Assembly (NCBI RefSeq): GCF_003953935.1
Contig: NZ_RXLQ01000007.1
Location: forward strand, 62,001 to 126,000
Source of the DNA: Massilia atriviolacea
GTDB taxonomy: Bacteria > Pseudomonadota > Gammaproteobacteria > Burkholderiales > Burkholderiaceae_D
DNA: 64,000 nucleotides
Direction: 5' to 3'
Each line of letters begins with the position of its first letter. The stretch's first letter is position 1. The notes under the pieces were generated by a model. That model was not told the origin of the DNA, searched no databases, and worked only from the letters and a program-made list of their open reading frames with translations. Positions 33,541 to 45,175 of this stretch are shown in pieces. The translations under genes and the position numbers were made by a program.

Positions 33541-33586
33541 ATTATCGCTCATGTATATCGGCAGGCGCGGTTACAAACCCGTGCAG
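33541..33586. repeat. Direct repeat copy B (5' leader of the WGR gene)
   Basis: Begins 47 bases upstream of the WGR start and contains gataat on the gene's strand, a possible -10 element. Copy A lies 3.88 kb away beyond the gene's stop. Weaker similarity continues towards the gene (atgttattagttt against atgtttttaattt), so the repeated segment is about 70 bases in all. Confidence 0.75.
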
Positions 33587-33656
33587 TGGCCGACTGTCCT
33601 AAATGCACAGTATGGTGAGGTCTCTCCAGGAGAATCGGGCACCATTCGATCGCTGC

Positions 33657-33902
33657 TCAAAAGCGCGCGCAAGTCCCATAATATTTACGCGCTTTTACAA
33701 ACCCGCTAACAGCTTCGGTAATCAGCGGCCAGGTCAAGCCTGTTTCCTTCATGGATTGGAAGCCGATGAACGGCAGATGAAGCGCGAAGTCCATTTTCTC
33801 AAGCGAGACCCCCATCCGCTGCGGCACCATGGTCGAGCTGAACATGTTTGGCTCAACACGGAACAGTTCATCGGCAAGTGACTCCTTTTGGCACACGTCC
33901 AA
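33657..33902 (-). pseudogene. Possible C-terminal remnant of an unknown protein
   Basis: The 81-residue minus-strand frame contains ESLADELFRVEPNMFSSTM and MDFALHLPFIGFQSMKETGL, which look like genuine protein rather than random sequence. There is no good start or ribosome-binding site, and the gene would be unusually short, so a truncated 3' end is more likely. No family is recognised. Confidence 0.3.
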
Positions 33903-34199
33903 GGCGCGTATCGATATGATGGCGCTTGAAAGCGCCGCACGAAAATGCGGCTCATTTCAATTGCCTTCCCGAGACCCGCCGCAAAGCCCGTGATCCAGTA
34001 AGAACGGAGTCAGACCCTGCTGGACTCCCAATATTGTTAGACTGCGTTCTCGGCAATAGGCGCAGTCCGGGAAGATCGAAGTTGATGGTCAATCGCCAAT
34101 CGTTTCGCTTCTTCTTCAACGTATTGCTACCGAAAAATATCTTTTCTTGGGCGGTTCATGTCCATCACGCATGGTAGACATCCGGCGTCAAGGTGAGTT

Positions 34200-34390
34200 T
34201 CTTAGGAAGGCCACCGCGTACTTTGCGAGGGAGTCGCTGCCCGGTACGCGTTCATGAAGTCGCTGCGACTCGACTACCCACTTAGTCTTCGACGTGTCGC
34301 GCAGCGGATACTACGCGGCAGTGGACCGCCCGCCGTCCCAGCGCGCGCAGGACGATGAGCGGTTGAAGGTGGCGATCAAGGCTGCTTGTT
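34200..34390 (+). pseudogene. Fragment of an IS3-family orfB transposase
   Basis: Translation gives RKATAYFARESLPGT, then after a frame change VFDVSRSGYYAAVDRPPSQR and AQDDERLKVAIKA, the N-terminal (helix-turn-helix) part of an IS3-family orfB. The catalytic core is missing and no terminal repeats are apparent. It is a second, independent IS3 remnant in the accessory region. Confidence 0.65.
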
Positions 34391-34453
34391 TACGTCGTGC
34401 GCGGGTACGTGCAAGTGCCAAACCGTTGTTTACATCTAGACCGTCCCATAATG

Positions 34454-34488
34454 AAAAAAACCCCTGTAACTTCAATCAATTACAGGGG
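34454..34488 (-). terminator. Rho-independent terminator of ssb
   Basis: On the minus strand a 9-bp perfect stem (cccctgtaa / ttacagggg) with a 10-base loop is followed by seven T residues. It starts 30 bases after the ssb stop codon. It is a textbook terminator. Confidence 0.85.
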
Positions 34489-34517
34489 CTTATTTACATT
34501 ACGGCGTTAGGTACGTA

Positions 34518-35024
34518 CTAAAACGGAATGTCGTCATCCATGTCCGAGAAATTCGGCGCCGGTTTCGGTGCCGGACGGGCTGGCGGCGGAGGCGGCGCCT
34601 GGCGCTGTGGCGCCGGACGGCTCTGCTGCGGCGCATCGTAGCCGCCATCGTCCATGCCGCCGCCACCGCCGGCGTCGCCGCCCATGCCCTGGCGTCCGCC
34701 CAGCATCTGCATCTGTTCGGCAACGATTTCGGTCGCGTACTTCTCGACGCCATCCTTGTCGGTGTATTTACGGGTCTGCAGGCGGCCTTCGACGTAGACC
34801 GAGGAACCTTTTTTCAGGTACTGGCCGACGATTTCAGCCAGGCGGCCGAAGAAGGAAATGCGGTGCCATTCGGTCAGCTCTTTTTGCTCGCCGGTATTGC
34901 GGTCCTTCGATTTGTACGAGGTCGCGACGGCGATGTTGGCGATGGCGTCACCGCTGGGCATGTAGCGGATTTCCGGATCGCGCCCCAAATTGCCGACGAT
35001 GATGACTTTATTGACTGATGCCAT
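34518..35024 (-). CDS. ssb: Single-stranded DNA-binding protein
   Basis: A 168-residue SSB. The OB fold (residues 1-112) begins [23 protein letters not shown] and contains [24 protein letters not shown] Gly/Pro/Gln-rich linker (about 113-155) leads to the acidic tail MDDDIPF, the universal partner-binding tip that recruits repair and replication proteins. It acts as a homotetramer on exposed single strands in replication, recombination and repair. It is divergent from uvrA across 382 bases that include a LexA box, as in several proteobacteria. Confidence 0.96.
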   Translation of the reverse strand: MASVNKVIIVGNLGRDPEIRYMPSGDAIANIAVATSYKSKDRNTGEQKELTEWHRISFFGRLAEIVGQYLKKGSSVYVEGRLQTRKYTDKDGVEKYATEIVAEQMQMLGGRQGMGGDAGGGGGMDDGGYDAPQQSRPAPQRQAPPPPPARPAPKPAPNFSDMDDDIPF

Positions 35025-35406
35025 GTATTACTCCTGTTTGAACTGCTGCGGCGGGCGTCCCGCGGCGCGATGATGTTTTGCCAGACGAGGATTATATGTC
35101 AGCCGGGATGCCAAATGTCTATTCTACGCGGCGCCCTCACCCTCCCCGCCGCGCCGCCTGACCACGCGCACTGTCAAGTCAGACAACAAAACCGGCGCGG
35201 AGTTCCGCCCTTGTCGACACGTCATCCGTTTGCTGGCGGCATGAATACTGGTATTATATACAGTGAAAATAAAATACAAAGCTGCACAATCCCTGAGCAA
35301 GATCAATACGCCCCTGGCGCAACTGCGGACGCGGCAATCGTCCCCGCAGACGTCGCTTTCGAAACACAGCTATAGTATGAGCTGACCCGTTTAAGGCACA
35401 CAACAC
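35025..35406. other. ssb-uvrA divergent control region
   Basis: A 382-base non-coding region between divergent genes. It contains the LexA box at 35248-35263 and AT-rich DNA (ttatatacagtgaaaataaa) that probably includes the uvrA promoter. No other element is clear. Confidence 0.7.
35248..35263. promoter_or_regulatory. LexA (SOS) box between ssb and uvrA
   Basis: The sequence ctggtattatatacag fits CTG-N10-CAG exactly, with the AT-rich centre and flanking tactg/cagtg of the proteobacterial consensus. It lies 144 bases before uvrA and 224 before ssb. It should place uvrA, and possibly ssb, under LexA control. Confidence 0.8.
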
Positions 35407-38253
<2,847 letters not shown>

Positions 38254-38263
38254 AAGGATAGCG

Positions 38264-38752
38264 ATGCGCGTTCTGATCATGGGCAATTCGGGATCCGGCA
38301 AGTCGTGGCGCGCGCGCGAGCTGGCCGCGCAGCACCAGCTGATCCACCTCGATCTGGACACCATTTACTGGACCCCGGGCGCGGTGGCGGTGGCGCGGCC
38401 GGCCTACGCAGTGCTGGCCGACCTGTACGGATTCGTGCGCAGCCATACCGACTGGGTGGTGGAAGGCTGCTACGGGGACCTGATCGAAAAGGCGCTGCCG
38501 TTCTGCACCCAGCTGGTATTCATCAATCCGGGCAAGGATGCCTGCATGGCCAACAACGCGCAGCGCCCGTGGGAGCCGCACAAGTACGCGTCCAAGGAAG
38601 AACAGGACAGCATGCTGCCCTACCTGATGAAATGGGTGGGCGAGTACGACGTGCGCGACGACACCTGCTCGTATGCCTTCCACCGCCGCGTGTACGACGC
38701 CTTCCAGGGCGCCAAGCGCGAAGACGCGCCGCTGTCGGGCGACGCCGCCTGA
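38264..38752 (+). CDS. Small P-loop NTPase (adenylate kinase/shikimate kinase-like)
   Basis: A 162-residue protein. MRVLIMGNSGSGKSWRARELA at the N-terminus is a Walker A motif (GNSGSGKS), followed by LIHLDLDTIYW, a typical switch/Walker-B-like region of nucleotide or small-molecule kinases such as FlaR/AK-related proteins. WVVEGCYGDLIEKALPFCTQLVFINPG contains the second beta-strand. The substrate is unknown. It starts 10 bases after uvrA with its own AAAGGATAG ribosome-binding site, so co-expression with uvrA is likely. Confidence 0.75.
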   Translation: MRVLIMGNSGSGKSWRARELAAQHQLIHLDLDTIYWTPGAVAVARPAYAVLADLYGFVRSHTDWVVEGCYGDLIEKALPFCTQLVFINPGKDACMANNAQRPWEPHKYASKEEQDSMLPYLMKWVGEYDVRDDTCSYAFHRRVYDAFQGAKREDAPLSGDAA

Positions 38753-38847
38753 AAAGACACAATCAGGCGGGCGCCGCGTTGTCGCCGAACAGCGCCGCCA
38801 GGGCGGGCGCTTCCAGCAGCGGTCCGGCCAGGTCCAGGCTGGCGTTC

Positions 38848-38874
38848 CTGCTGTTACTGCTGTTACTGCTGTTA
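38848..38874. repeat. Three copies of a 9-bp repeat over the oprM stop codon
   Basis: The unit ctgctgtta occurs three times in tandem; on the minus strand each unit reads taa-cag-cag in the gene's frame, so the stop codon is tripled. The DNA just beyond, in another frame, reads ASLDLAGPLLEAPALAAL and NAAPA before a stop and may be a former C-terminal extension. Confidence 0.7.
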
Positions 38875-40248
38875 CTGCGCGCCGGCGCTCCAGCCGCCGC
38901 CCAGCGCGCGGTACAAGGCCACCAGATTGTTCACCTGGTTCTGGCGCAGGGTCACCGCATTGAGTTCGACCTGGTACAGATTGCGCTGCGCATCGAGCAC
39001 TTCCAGATAGGAGGCATAACCGGCCTGGTAGCGGTCCCTGGCAAAGTCCAGCGTGCGCGCCAGGATGTCGCGGCGCTGCTGCGCATGCGCCATCTGGGCT
39101 TGCAGGCGCGTCACGCCGCTCAAGGCGTTTTCGACCTCGCTGAAAGCGGCCAGCACCACGCCGCGATAGGCATACGCCGCCTGGTCGCGCTGCGCGCTAG
39201 CCACGTCCACCTGGGCGTTCAGGCGGCCGGCGGAGAAGACCGGCGCCAGCACGCTGCCGCCGAGGCTCCACACGGTCACGGGATCGTAATCGCGGCCGTT
39301 GGTAAACAGCTGGCCGAACTTGGCGCTGATGGTCACGTGCGGCAAAAATTCGGCGCGCCGCACTGCCAGCGTGGCGTCGCTCGCGGCCAGCAGCAACTGG
39401 CCCTGCGCCACGTCGGGCCGGCGCGCCAGCAGGCTTGAGGGAAGCGCCGCCGGCACCGGCAGCAGCGGCAGGTCCTGGAAGCGGCGCTCGCGCGGCAGCG
39501 CGCCGGGCAAGTCGCCGACCAGCACGCGCAAGCTGTTTTCCTGGCGGCGAATCGCCAGTTCGAGTTCCGGAATCGCTTGCAGCACCGCTTCGTTTTCGTT
39601 CTGCGCCTGCGTCAGCTGCAGCTGCGAGGTGTAGCCCACGCGCGCCTGGTCGGACGCGAGGCGCAGCGCTTCGGCGCGCGAGGCGGCGGTCCCTTTGGTG
39701 ATCTCGAGCTGGGCATCGAGCGCCAGCAGGCCGACGTAGGCCTGCGCCGTGCTGGCCGCCACCGACAGCGCCACGCCATCGCGCTCGGCCTGGGTGGCCT
39801 GGTACTGCAGCGAGGCGGCGCGCGACTGGTCGCGCAGGCGGCCGAACAAATCGAGCTCCCAGCTGGCCTGCAACTCCGGTTGCAGCGAGCGCGCATTGAC
39901 CAGCGCCGCGCCGGCCGGCGCACGTGCCGACGCCGCGCCCAGCACCGCGTTGACGGCCGGCAGCGCAGCCGAATCGGCCACGCTCGCCAGCGCGCGCGCC
40001 TGCTCCACGCGCGCGACGGCGGCGAGCAGGTTGGTGTTGTGCGCCAGCGCCGCTTCCACCAGATTCGTGAGGGTCGGGTTGCCGAAGGCGCGCCACCACT
40101 GCGCGTCGACCGCCGCCTTCCCGGCAGGGCCGTCGCGCCAGGCATCGGGCACGGTGATGTTCGCGAGCGGCGGTGCGGGACGCAGGGCCGGCATGCAGGC
40201 GCTCAGGCCGCAGGCGGCGCCGGCGGCCAGGAACAGGCGGCGCCTCAC
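38872..40248 (-). CDS. Outer-membrane efflux factor (OprM/NodT family lipoprotein)
   Basis: A 458-residue RND/MFS-type outer-membrane factor. The signal peptide ends LSAC, giving a lipidated Cys. Two structurally repeated outer-membrane-efflux domains are visible, with LQPELQASWELDLFGRLRDQ in the first and LPHVTISAKFGQLF and SLGGSVLAPVFSAGRL in the second, the classic NodT landmarks. It forms a trimeric channel through the outer membrane and periplasm. The start is GTG at 40248, overlapping the emrA-like stop (GTGA). It is the last gene of the efflux operon. Confidence 0.9.
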   Translation of the reverse strand: MRRRLFLAAGAACGLSACMPALRPAPPLANITVPDAWRDGPAGKAAVDAQWWRAFGNPTLTNLVEAALAHNTNLLAAVARVEQARALASVADSAALPAVNAVLGAASARAPAGAALVNARSLQPELQASWELDLFGRLRDQSRAASLQYQATQAERDGVALSVAASTAQAYVGLLALDAQLEITKGTAASRAEALRLASDQARVGYTSQLQLTQAQNENEAVLQAIPELELAIRRQENSLRVLVGDLPGALPRERRFQDLPLLPVPAALPSSLLARRPDVAQGQLLLAASDATLAVRRAEFLPHVTISAKFGQLFTNGRDYDPVTVWSLGGSVLAPVFSAGRLNAQVDVASAQRDQAAYAYRGVVLAAFSEVENALSGVTRLQAQMAHAQQRRDILARTLDFARDRYQAGYASYLEVLDAQRNLYQVELNAVTLRQNQVNNLVALYRALGGGWSAGAQ

Positions 40249-41447
40249 GGCTGCTGCTCCGCCGCGCCGGCGGTATCGACCTTGACGATCACCGACATCC
40301 CGGGACGCAGGCGGCGCGCCAGTTCCTGGTTCGGATCGATGGCGATGCGCACCGGCAGGCGCTGGACCACCTTGGTGAAATTGCCGCTGGCGTTATCGGC
40401 GCGCAGGACCGAAAACTCGGAGCCGGTGGCCGGCGCGATCTGCTCGATATGCCCGCCCAGGGCGGCGCCGTTGAAAGCGTCGACGGTGAACGTGGCGCGC
40501 TGGCCGATGCGCATTTTCCAGGTCTGGTTTTCCTTGAAGTTCGCCACGATCCACATGCTGTCGGGGACCAGGAACAGCAATTGCGAGCCGGCCGTGACGT
40601 ACTGGCCCAGGCGCACCGACGCCTCGCTCACCTGGCCGTCGCGCGGCGCCTTGACCACCGTGTTGGACAGGTCGATTTTGGCCAGCGCCAGCTGCGCTTC
40701 GGCGGTCTTGACCTGCGCTTCCAGGCCGCCGCGCGAGACCGTGGTGGCCTTGACGGTTTCTTCGGCGATCGCGATATCGGCCTTGGCCTTGAGCACATTG
40801 GCGCCGGCCAGCTGGGTCGTCATGCGCACGCGGTCGCGCTCGTTGAGCGACACCGATCCCTTGGCCGCCAGCTCCTCGACCCGTCCCAGTTCGGCGCTAG
40901 CGCGATTGCGCTCGGCCTGCACCGCCACCAGGGTGGCGCGCGCGGCGCCGCCACGGGCGCGGTTCTGGGCCTGGGTCTGGGTAAAGTTGTCCAGCGCGGC
41001 GATGGCGCCGTCGCGCTGGGCCTCGGCCTGCTCCACGCGCGCCTTGTAGATGCGGTCGTCGATGCGCAGCAGCGGCTGGCCGGCCTTGACGAACTGGAAG
41101 TCCTTGACCAGCACGTCGGCCACATAGCCATTGACCTGCGGCGCGAGCACCGTGATCTGGCCGCGCACATACCCGTTGTCGGTCTGGACCAGGGTACTGT
41201 CGAAGGGACCGAGGCGCCAGGCCCACATGATGAGCACAATGCCGACCAGGGCGACGCCGGCCATCAGCACCACGGTCCACGGCTTGGGCTTGATGTATTT
41301 GGGTGGCGGCTCGGGTGCCACCGGCACGGCGGCCGGCGGAATCGGGGCGCCCGTGTTGCTGGAGTCGCCCGGCAGCGGCGGATTGGCCTCGCCTGAGGTA
41401 TCGTCGGCAGCGGGCTCGCCGCGCGAAGGAGGAAGTGGATTGCTCAT
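40245..41447 (-). CDS. EmrA-type membrane fusion protein (HlyD family)
   Basis: A 400-residue periplasmic adaptor. An N-terminal Pro-rich cytoplasmic segment is followed by one membrane helix (WTVVLMAGVALVGIVLIMWAW, about 57-77). The first half-lipoyl piece (YVRGQITVLAPQVNGYVADVLVKD) is the EmrA/HlyD signature, then a long coiled-coil hairpin (about 120-245), then the second lipoyl half (TVVKAPRDGQVSEASVRLGQYV). It joins the MFS pump to the OprM channel. It begins three bases after the pump gene stop, with AAGGAGG as ribosome-binding site. Confidence 0.92.
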   Translation of the reverse strand: MSNPLPPSRGEPAADDTSGEANPPLPGDSSNTGAPIPPAAVPVAPEPPPKYIKPKPWTVVLMAGVALVGIVLIMWAWRLGPFDSTLVQTDNGYVRGQITVLAPQVNGYVADVLVKDFQFVKAGQPLLRIDDRIYKARVEQAEAQRDGAIAALDNFTQTQAQNRARGGAARATLVAVQAERNRASAELGRVEELAAKGSVSLNERDRVRMTTQLAGANVLKAKADIAIAEETVKATTVSRGGLEAQVKTAEAQLALAKIDLSNTVVKAPRDGQVSEASVRLGQYVTAGSQLLFLVPDSMWIVANFKENQTWKMRIGQRATFTVDAFNGAALGGHIEQIAPATGSEFSVLRADNASGNFTKVVQRLPVRIAIDPNQELARRLRPGMSVIVKVDTAGAAEQQP

Positions 41448-41450
41448 GGT

Positions 41451-43127
41451 TTATCCGGCAGGGGCGCCCGCGGGCGCCTGTTTAAGTAAGGCTGCGGCTT
41501 CGCGCTTTTGCCGGCGCGCGAGGCGCACGGCGACAAACAGCGACCAGCCGAGGAACAGGATGGCGATCACGCCGCTCAGGGCGAAGACATCGTTAAAGGC
41601 GAGCACATTCGCCTCGCGCCGGCTGATCTGCGCCAGTTGCCCGACGCCCTGGGCGGCGCGCAGGGCCGGGTCGGTATTGACGCCCTGGTAGACCTGCTGC
41701 TGCAGGCGCAGGCGCTGCGCGACGACCGGATCGGCCGGATTGAGCTGGGCGTTGATCTCGGTCGAATGCACATGCTCGCGGTGCAGCTGGTAGGTGCTGA
41801 GCGCGGCGGCGCCGGTAAAGCCGCCCAGGCTTTGCGTCATCGCCAGCATGACGACGAAGGTCACCACGTGGTCGGCGCCGAATTTGAGCGCCTGCATGAT
41901 GCCGATCATGATCATCGGTCCCATGAACATGCCCGCGCCCAGCGCCACCAGGAACTGGCTCACAAAAAAATCGTGCGGGCGATCGAGGCTGGTGCGGCCG
42001 TAATCGAGCCAGGCGGCCACGCCGAACAGCAGGATCGAGAACAGGATTTGCGGGATCACGGTCTTGGGGCTGAAGGTGATCGAACTGGCGACCATGCCGC
42101 AGATGGTGCCGGCCAGGATCACCGCGAACAGCGGCTGCATCTGGTCCGGCCCCATGCCGAGGGTGCGCAGCAGGCCGACCGCGCCGTAGGTCTGTTCGGA
42201 AGTCAGAAAGCGGATCAGGAAGGCGCCGATCATGAAGCGGATGGTCGGCCCCATCATCAGCCAGCGCGTCTGGATCAGGGGATTGGCGCGGTGGTGCTCG
42301 ATGAAGAGGGCGATCGTCAACAGCAGCACGGCGGCGATCAGCAGCCAGGCCAGCCAGGGCGTGTCGAACCACCAGCGCGTGAAACCCTGGGCCAGCACGG
42401 CGACGATCATCGCCACCGCCGGGGCGACCAGCGCGAAGGTGACAAAGTCGAGCGGCTCGATCACCTTGATGTGGATCCCGGGCGGCAGCTTGAGCACCAC
42501 CACGGCGGCCAGCGAACACAGGGCCAGGCCCGCTTCGAACAGGTACAGGTTGTGCCACTGGCCCATGTCGAGCAGGGCCGGCGACATCAGCCAGGCCAGC
42601 GGCGTGGCGATCTGCGCGATGCCCACCCCGAGCACCAGCATCTTGCCTGTATATTTTTTGGGCGCGGCCTGCAGCATGTAGAGCATGGCCAGGGTGCTGG
42701 TGGTGGCGGCGGCCAGGCCGCTGGCGGCGCGCACCAGGATCGCCATCTCGAAGCCGCCCACCAGCAGGTGCAGCAGGGTGACGAAGGCGTACAGCGACAG
42801 GCCGATCTCGGCGAACAGGCGCAGGCCGTACTGCTGGCGGAACTTGAACACCATCAGGTTCGAGGTGACGTTGACCATGATGTAGGCGGCCGGCAGCCAG
42901 GCCGCTTCGGCCGGGGTCAGGCCGAGGGTGCCCTGGATGGCCGGCAGGTTGGCCGACACCAGCGCGTTGCCCAGGCCGCCGGTAATGCCGACCAGCAGCG
43001 CCACGCAGGCGTAGGCAAAGCGGATGTGGGGCGGATGCCAGGGCATCGACGCCGAACCCGGCATGGTCGGTTTTTCGTGTTCTTCCCAGGCGGGAGTCGG
43101 TTTCAGGTACTGGGGCGCTGCTGCCAT
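41451..43127 (-). CDS. EmrB/QacA-type DHA2 drug:proton antiporter
   Basis: A 558-residue MFS transporter with about 14 membrane segments. LPAIQGTLGLTPAEAAWLPAAYIM matches the DHA2 motif region of the first helices, and the large size and 14-helix layout are those of EmrB. A soluble loop with many Gln/Arg (about 475-520) is found before the last helix. The ATG at 43127 (MAAAPQYLKPTP) is preferred; the frame extends to 43283 through the pckG terminator, which cannot be coding. First gene of a three-gene operon, pump-adaptor-channel, exporting hydrophobic or amphiphilic compounds. No dedicated regulator is adjacent. Confidence 0.9.
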   Translation of the reverse strand: MAAAPQYLKPTPAWEEHEKPTMPGSASMPWHPPHIRFAYACVALLVGITGGLGNALVSANLPAIQGTLGLTPAEAAWLPAAYIMVNVTSNLMVFKFRQQYGLRLFAEIGLSLYAFVTLLHLLVGGFEMAILVRAASGLAAATTSTLAMLYMLQAAPKKYTGKMLVLGVGIAQIATPLAWLMSPALLDMGQWHNLYLFEAGLALCSLAAVVVLKLPPGIHIKVIEPLDFVTFALVAPAVAMIVAVLAQGFTRWWFDTPWLAWLLIAAVLLLTIALFIEHHRANPLIQTRWLMMGPTIRFMIGAFLIRFLTSEQTYGAVGLLRTLGMGPDQMQPLFAVILAGTICGMVASSITFSPKTVIPQILFSILLFGVAAWLDYGRTSLDRPHDFFVSQFLVALGAGMFMGPMIMIGIMQALKFGADHVVTFVVMLAMTQSLGGFTGAAALSTYQLHREHVHSTEINAQLNPADPVVAQRLRLQQQVYQGVNTDPALRAAQGVGQLAQISRREANVLAFNDVFALSGVIAILFLGWSLFVAVRLARRQKREAAALLKQAPAGAPAG

Positions 43128-43249
43128 GCTGGCGGACTCCGGGCGACGGGCCGGCGATGTCGAGCGCATCGGCTCTGGGATTGATAGTGGGAAAATTATA
43201 AGATAAATTGCCCACGGCCGTAGCGCACCCGCGCTCAAGCGTGCGGACG

Positions 43250-43280
43250 AAAAAAAGCGCGTCCGAAGACGCGCTTTTTT
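43250..43280. terminator. Strong bidirectional terminator after pckG
   Basis: A 7-bp GC-rich stem (gcgcgtc / gacgcgc) closed by a cgaa loop (ttcg on the minus strand, the extra-stable tetraloop) is flanked by seven A residues on one side and six T residues on the other. It lies about 30 bases beyond the pckG stop. Confidence 0.88.
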
Positions 43281-43309
43281 CATCCGGTCTTAGCCGGGGT
43301 CTACGCCGC

Positions 43310-45175
43310 TTAAGCAGCCAGCCGCTTTTCGAGCGTGGCTTTGGTCTCCACCAATTCTTGTGGCAGGTGATAGGCCAGCTTCTCGAACAGCTCGTTGTGC
43401 AGCTTGAGCTCTTCGTTGAAGGCGTCCTTGTCGATCGAGGTGATGGTGTCGAACTGTTCCTGCGTGAAGTCGATGCCGTCCCAGTTCAGGTCGGCAAAAT
43501 TCGGGGTGGTGCCGAACACGTTCTCGGTGCCGCCCGCCTTGCCTTCGATGCGTTCCAGCATCCACTTCAGCACGCGCATATTGTCGCCGAAGCCAGGCCA
43601 GACGAACTTGCCTTCGGCATCGGTACGGAACCAGTTCACGCAGTAGATCTTCGGCAGCGCGGCCGGGTTCATGGCGTCGATCTTCTTGCCCATGCTCAGC
43701 CAGTGCTGGAAGTAGTCGCTCATGTTGTAGCCGATGAACGGCAGCATCGCGAACGGATCGCGGCGCACGATGCCCATCTGGCCGGCAGCGGCGGCGGTGG
43801 TTTCGGAGCCCATGGTCGCGGCCATGTACACGCCTTCGACCCAGTTGCGCGCTTCGGTCACCAGCGGCACGGTGGTCGAACGGCGGCCGCCGAAGATGAA
43901 GGCCGAAATCGGCACGCCGGCCGGATCGTCCCAGGCGGCGTCGATGACCGGATTCTGGGTCGCCGCCACGGTGAAGCGCGCGTTCGGGTGCGCCGCCTTG
44001 GTGCCGGACGCCGGGGTCCAGTCCTTGCCCTGCCAGTCGATCAGGTGCGACGGCGCTTCCTTGGTCAGGCCTTCCCACCAGACGTCGCCATCGTCGGTCA
44101 GCGCGACGTTGGTGAAGATGGTGTTCTCGTTCATCGAGGCCATGCAGTTCGAGTTGGTGCGGGTGTTGGTGCCCGGCGCCACGCCGAAGTAGCCGGCTTC
44201 CGGATTGATCGCGTACAGGCGGCCGTCGGCGCCCGGCTTGATCCAGGCGATGTCGTCGCCGATGGTGGTCACTTTCCAGCCGCCGAAGCTCGCCGGCGGA
44301 ATCAGCATGGCGAAGTTGGTCTTGCCGCAGGCCGACGGGAAGGCGGCCGCGACGTAGTGCTTCTTGCCTTCTGGCGATTCGACGCCGAGGATCAGCATGT
44401 GTTCGGCCAGCCAGCCGGTACCGCCGGCCTGGGCTTCCTGGTGACCCATGTTGGACGCGATGCGCAGGGCGAAGCACTTCTTGCCCAGCAGCGCGTTGCC
44501 GCCGTAGCCGGAACCGTAGGACCAGATTTCGCGCGTTTCAGGATAGTGAACGATGTACTTGGTCGGGTTGCACGGCCATGCCACGTCTTTCTGGCCGGCG
44601 GCCAGCGGTGCGCCGACAGTGTGTACGCAAGGGACGAACTCGCCGTCCGCGCCCAGCACGTCGTACACCGCCTTGCCCATGCGCGTCATGATGCGCATAT
44701 TCACCGCCACGTAAGGCGAGTCGGACAGTTCGACGCCGATGTGGGCGATCGGGGAACCCAGCGGCCCCATCGAGAACGGCACCACGTACAGGGTGCGGCC
44801 GGCCATGCAGCCGTCGAACAGGCCGTTCAGGGTGGTGCGCATTTCCGCCGGGGCCATCCAGTTGTTGGTCGGGCCGGCCTGCTCCTTGGTTGCCGAGCAG
44901 ATGTAGGTGCGGTCTTCCACACGGGCCACGTCGGTCGGATCCGAACATGCCAGGTAGGAATTCGGACGCTTTTCCGGATTCAGCTTTTTCATCGTGCCGG
45001 CGGCCACCATCTCGGCGCACAGGCGGTCGTACTCGTCTTGCGAGCCGTCGCACCAGTAGATGCGGGCCGGCTTCGTCAGGGCAGCAATTTCGCTGACCCA
45101 ATTGATGAGCTTTTGATGTTTGATGTAAGCTGGGACGTTCAGTGTTGCAACGCCACCCATCACGGGCTGATTCAT
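43310..45175 (-). CDS. pckG: Phosphoenolpyruvate carboxykinase (GTP)
   Basis: A 621-residue GTP-type PEPCK, the family length. [16 protein letters not shown] (about 287-302) is the P-loop containing the reactive cysteine of the GTP class; [13 protein letters not shown] carries the Mn-binding Asp pair; [12 protein letters not shown] and [19 protein letters not shown] are further class signatures. It converts oxaloacetate and GTP to PEP and CO2, the first committed step of gluconeogenesis. The ATG at 45175 follows GGAGGTACT; upstream frame to 45409 is leader. A strong terminator follows. Confidence 0.96.
   Translation of the reverse strand: MNQPVMGGVATLNVPAYIKHQKLINWVSEIAALTKPARIYWCDGSQDEYDRLCAEMVAAGTMKKLNPEKRPNSYLACSDPTDVARVEDRTYICSATKEQAGPTNNWMAPAEMRTTLNGLFDGCMAGRTLYVVPFSMGPLGSPIAHIGVELSDSPYVAVNMRIMTRMGKAVYDVLGADGEFVPCVHTVGAPLAAGQKDVAWPCNPTKYIVHYPETREIWSYGSGYGGNALLGKKCFALRIASNMGHQEAQAGGTGWLAEHMLILGVESPEGKKHYVAAAFPSACGKTNFAMLIPPASFGGWKVTTIGDDIAWIKPGADGRLYAINPEAGYFGVAPGTNTRTNSNCMASMNENTIFTNVALTDDGDVWWEGLTKEAPSHLIDWQGKDWTPASGTKAAHPNARFTVAATQNPVIDAAWDDPAGVPISAFIFGGRRSTTVPLVTEARNWVEGVYMAATMGSETTAAAAGQMGIVRRDPFAMLPFIGYNMSDYFQHWLSMGKKIDAMNPAALPKIYCVNWFRTDAEGKFVWPGFGDNMRVLKWMLERIEGKAGGTENVFGTTPNFADLNWDGIDFTQEQFDTITSIDKDAFNEELKLHNELFEKLAYHLPQELVETKATLEKRLAA

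Larger units (their letters stand above)
33494..34199. other. Mostly non-coding accessory DNA
   Basis: About 700 bases without a credible intact gene. It contains WGR leader copy B, a possible minus-strand coding remnant (33657-33902) and a small ggagtc/gactcc inverted repeat near 34010-34030 with agtcagaccc, reminiscent of the REP-like sequences elsewhere in the window. A variant of the leader motif (gcgcttttacaaacccgc) recurs near 33690-33710. Confidence 0.55.

Noticed and set aside
29659-33586. Integron attC sites around the WGR gene
   Set aside because: The repeats contain gttacaa, not the GTTRRRY core, and have no long inverted arms; no integrase is nearby.
33926-34177. An 83-codon plus-strand open frame in the accessory region
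   Set aside because: Composition and lack of a ribosome-binding site suggest chance; it crosses an inverted repeat.
43128-43283. N-terminal extension of the EmrB-like pump
   Set aside because: It would run through a strong terminator hairpin, and the family N-terminus fits the ATG at 43127.
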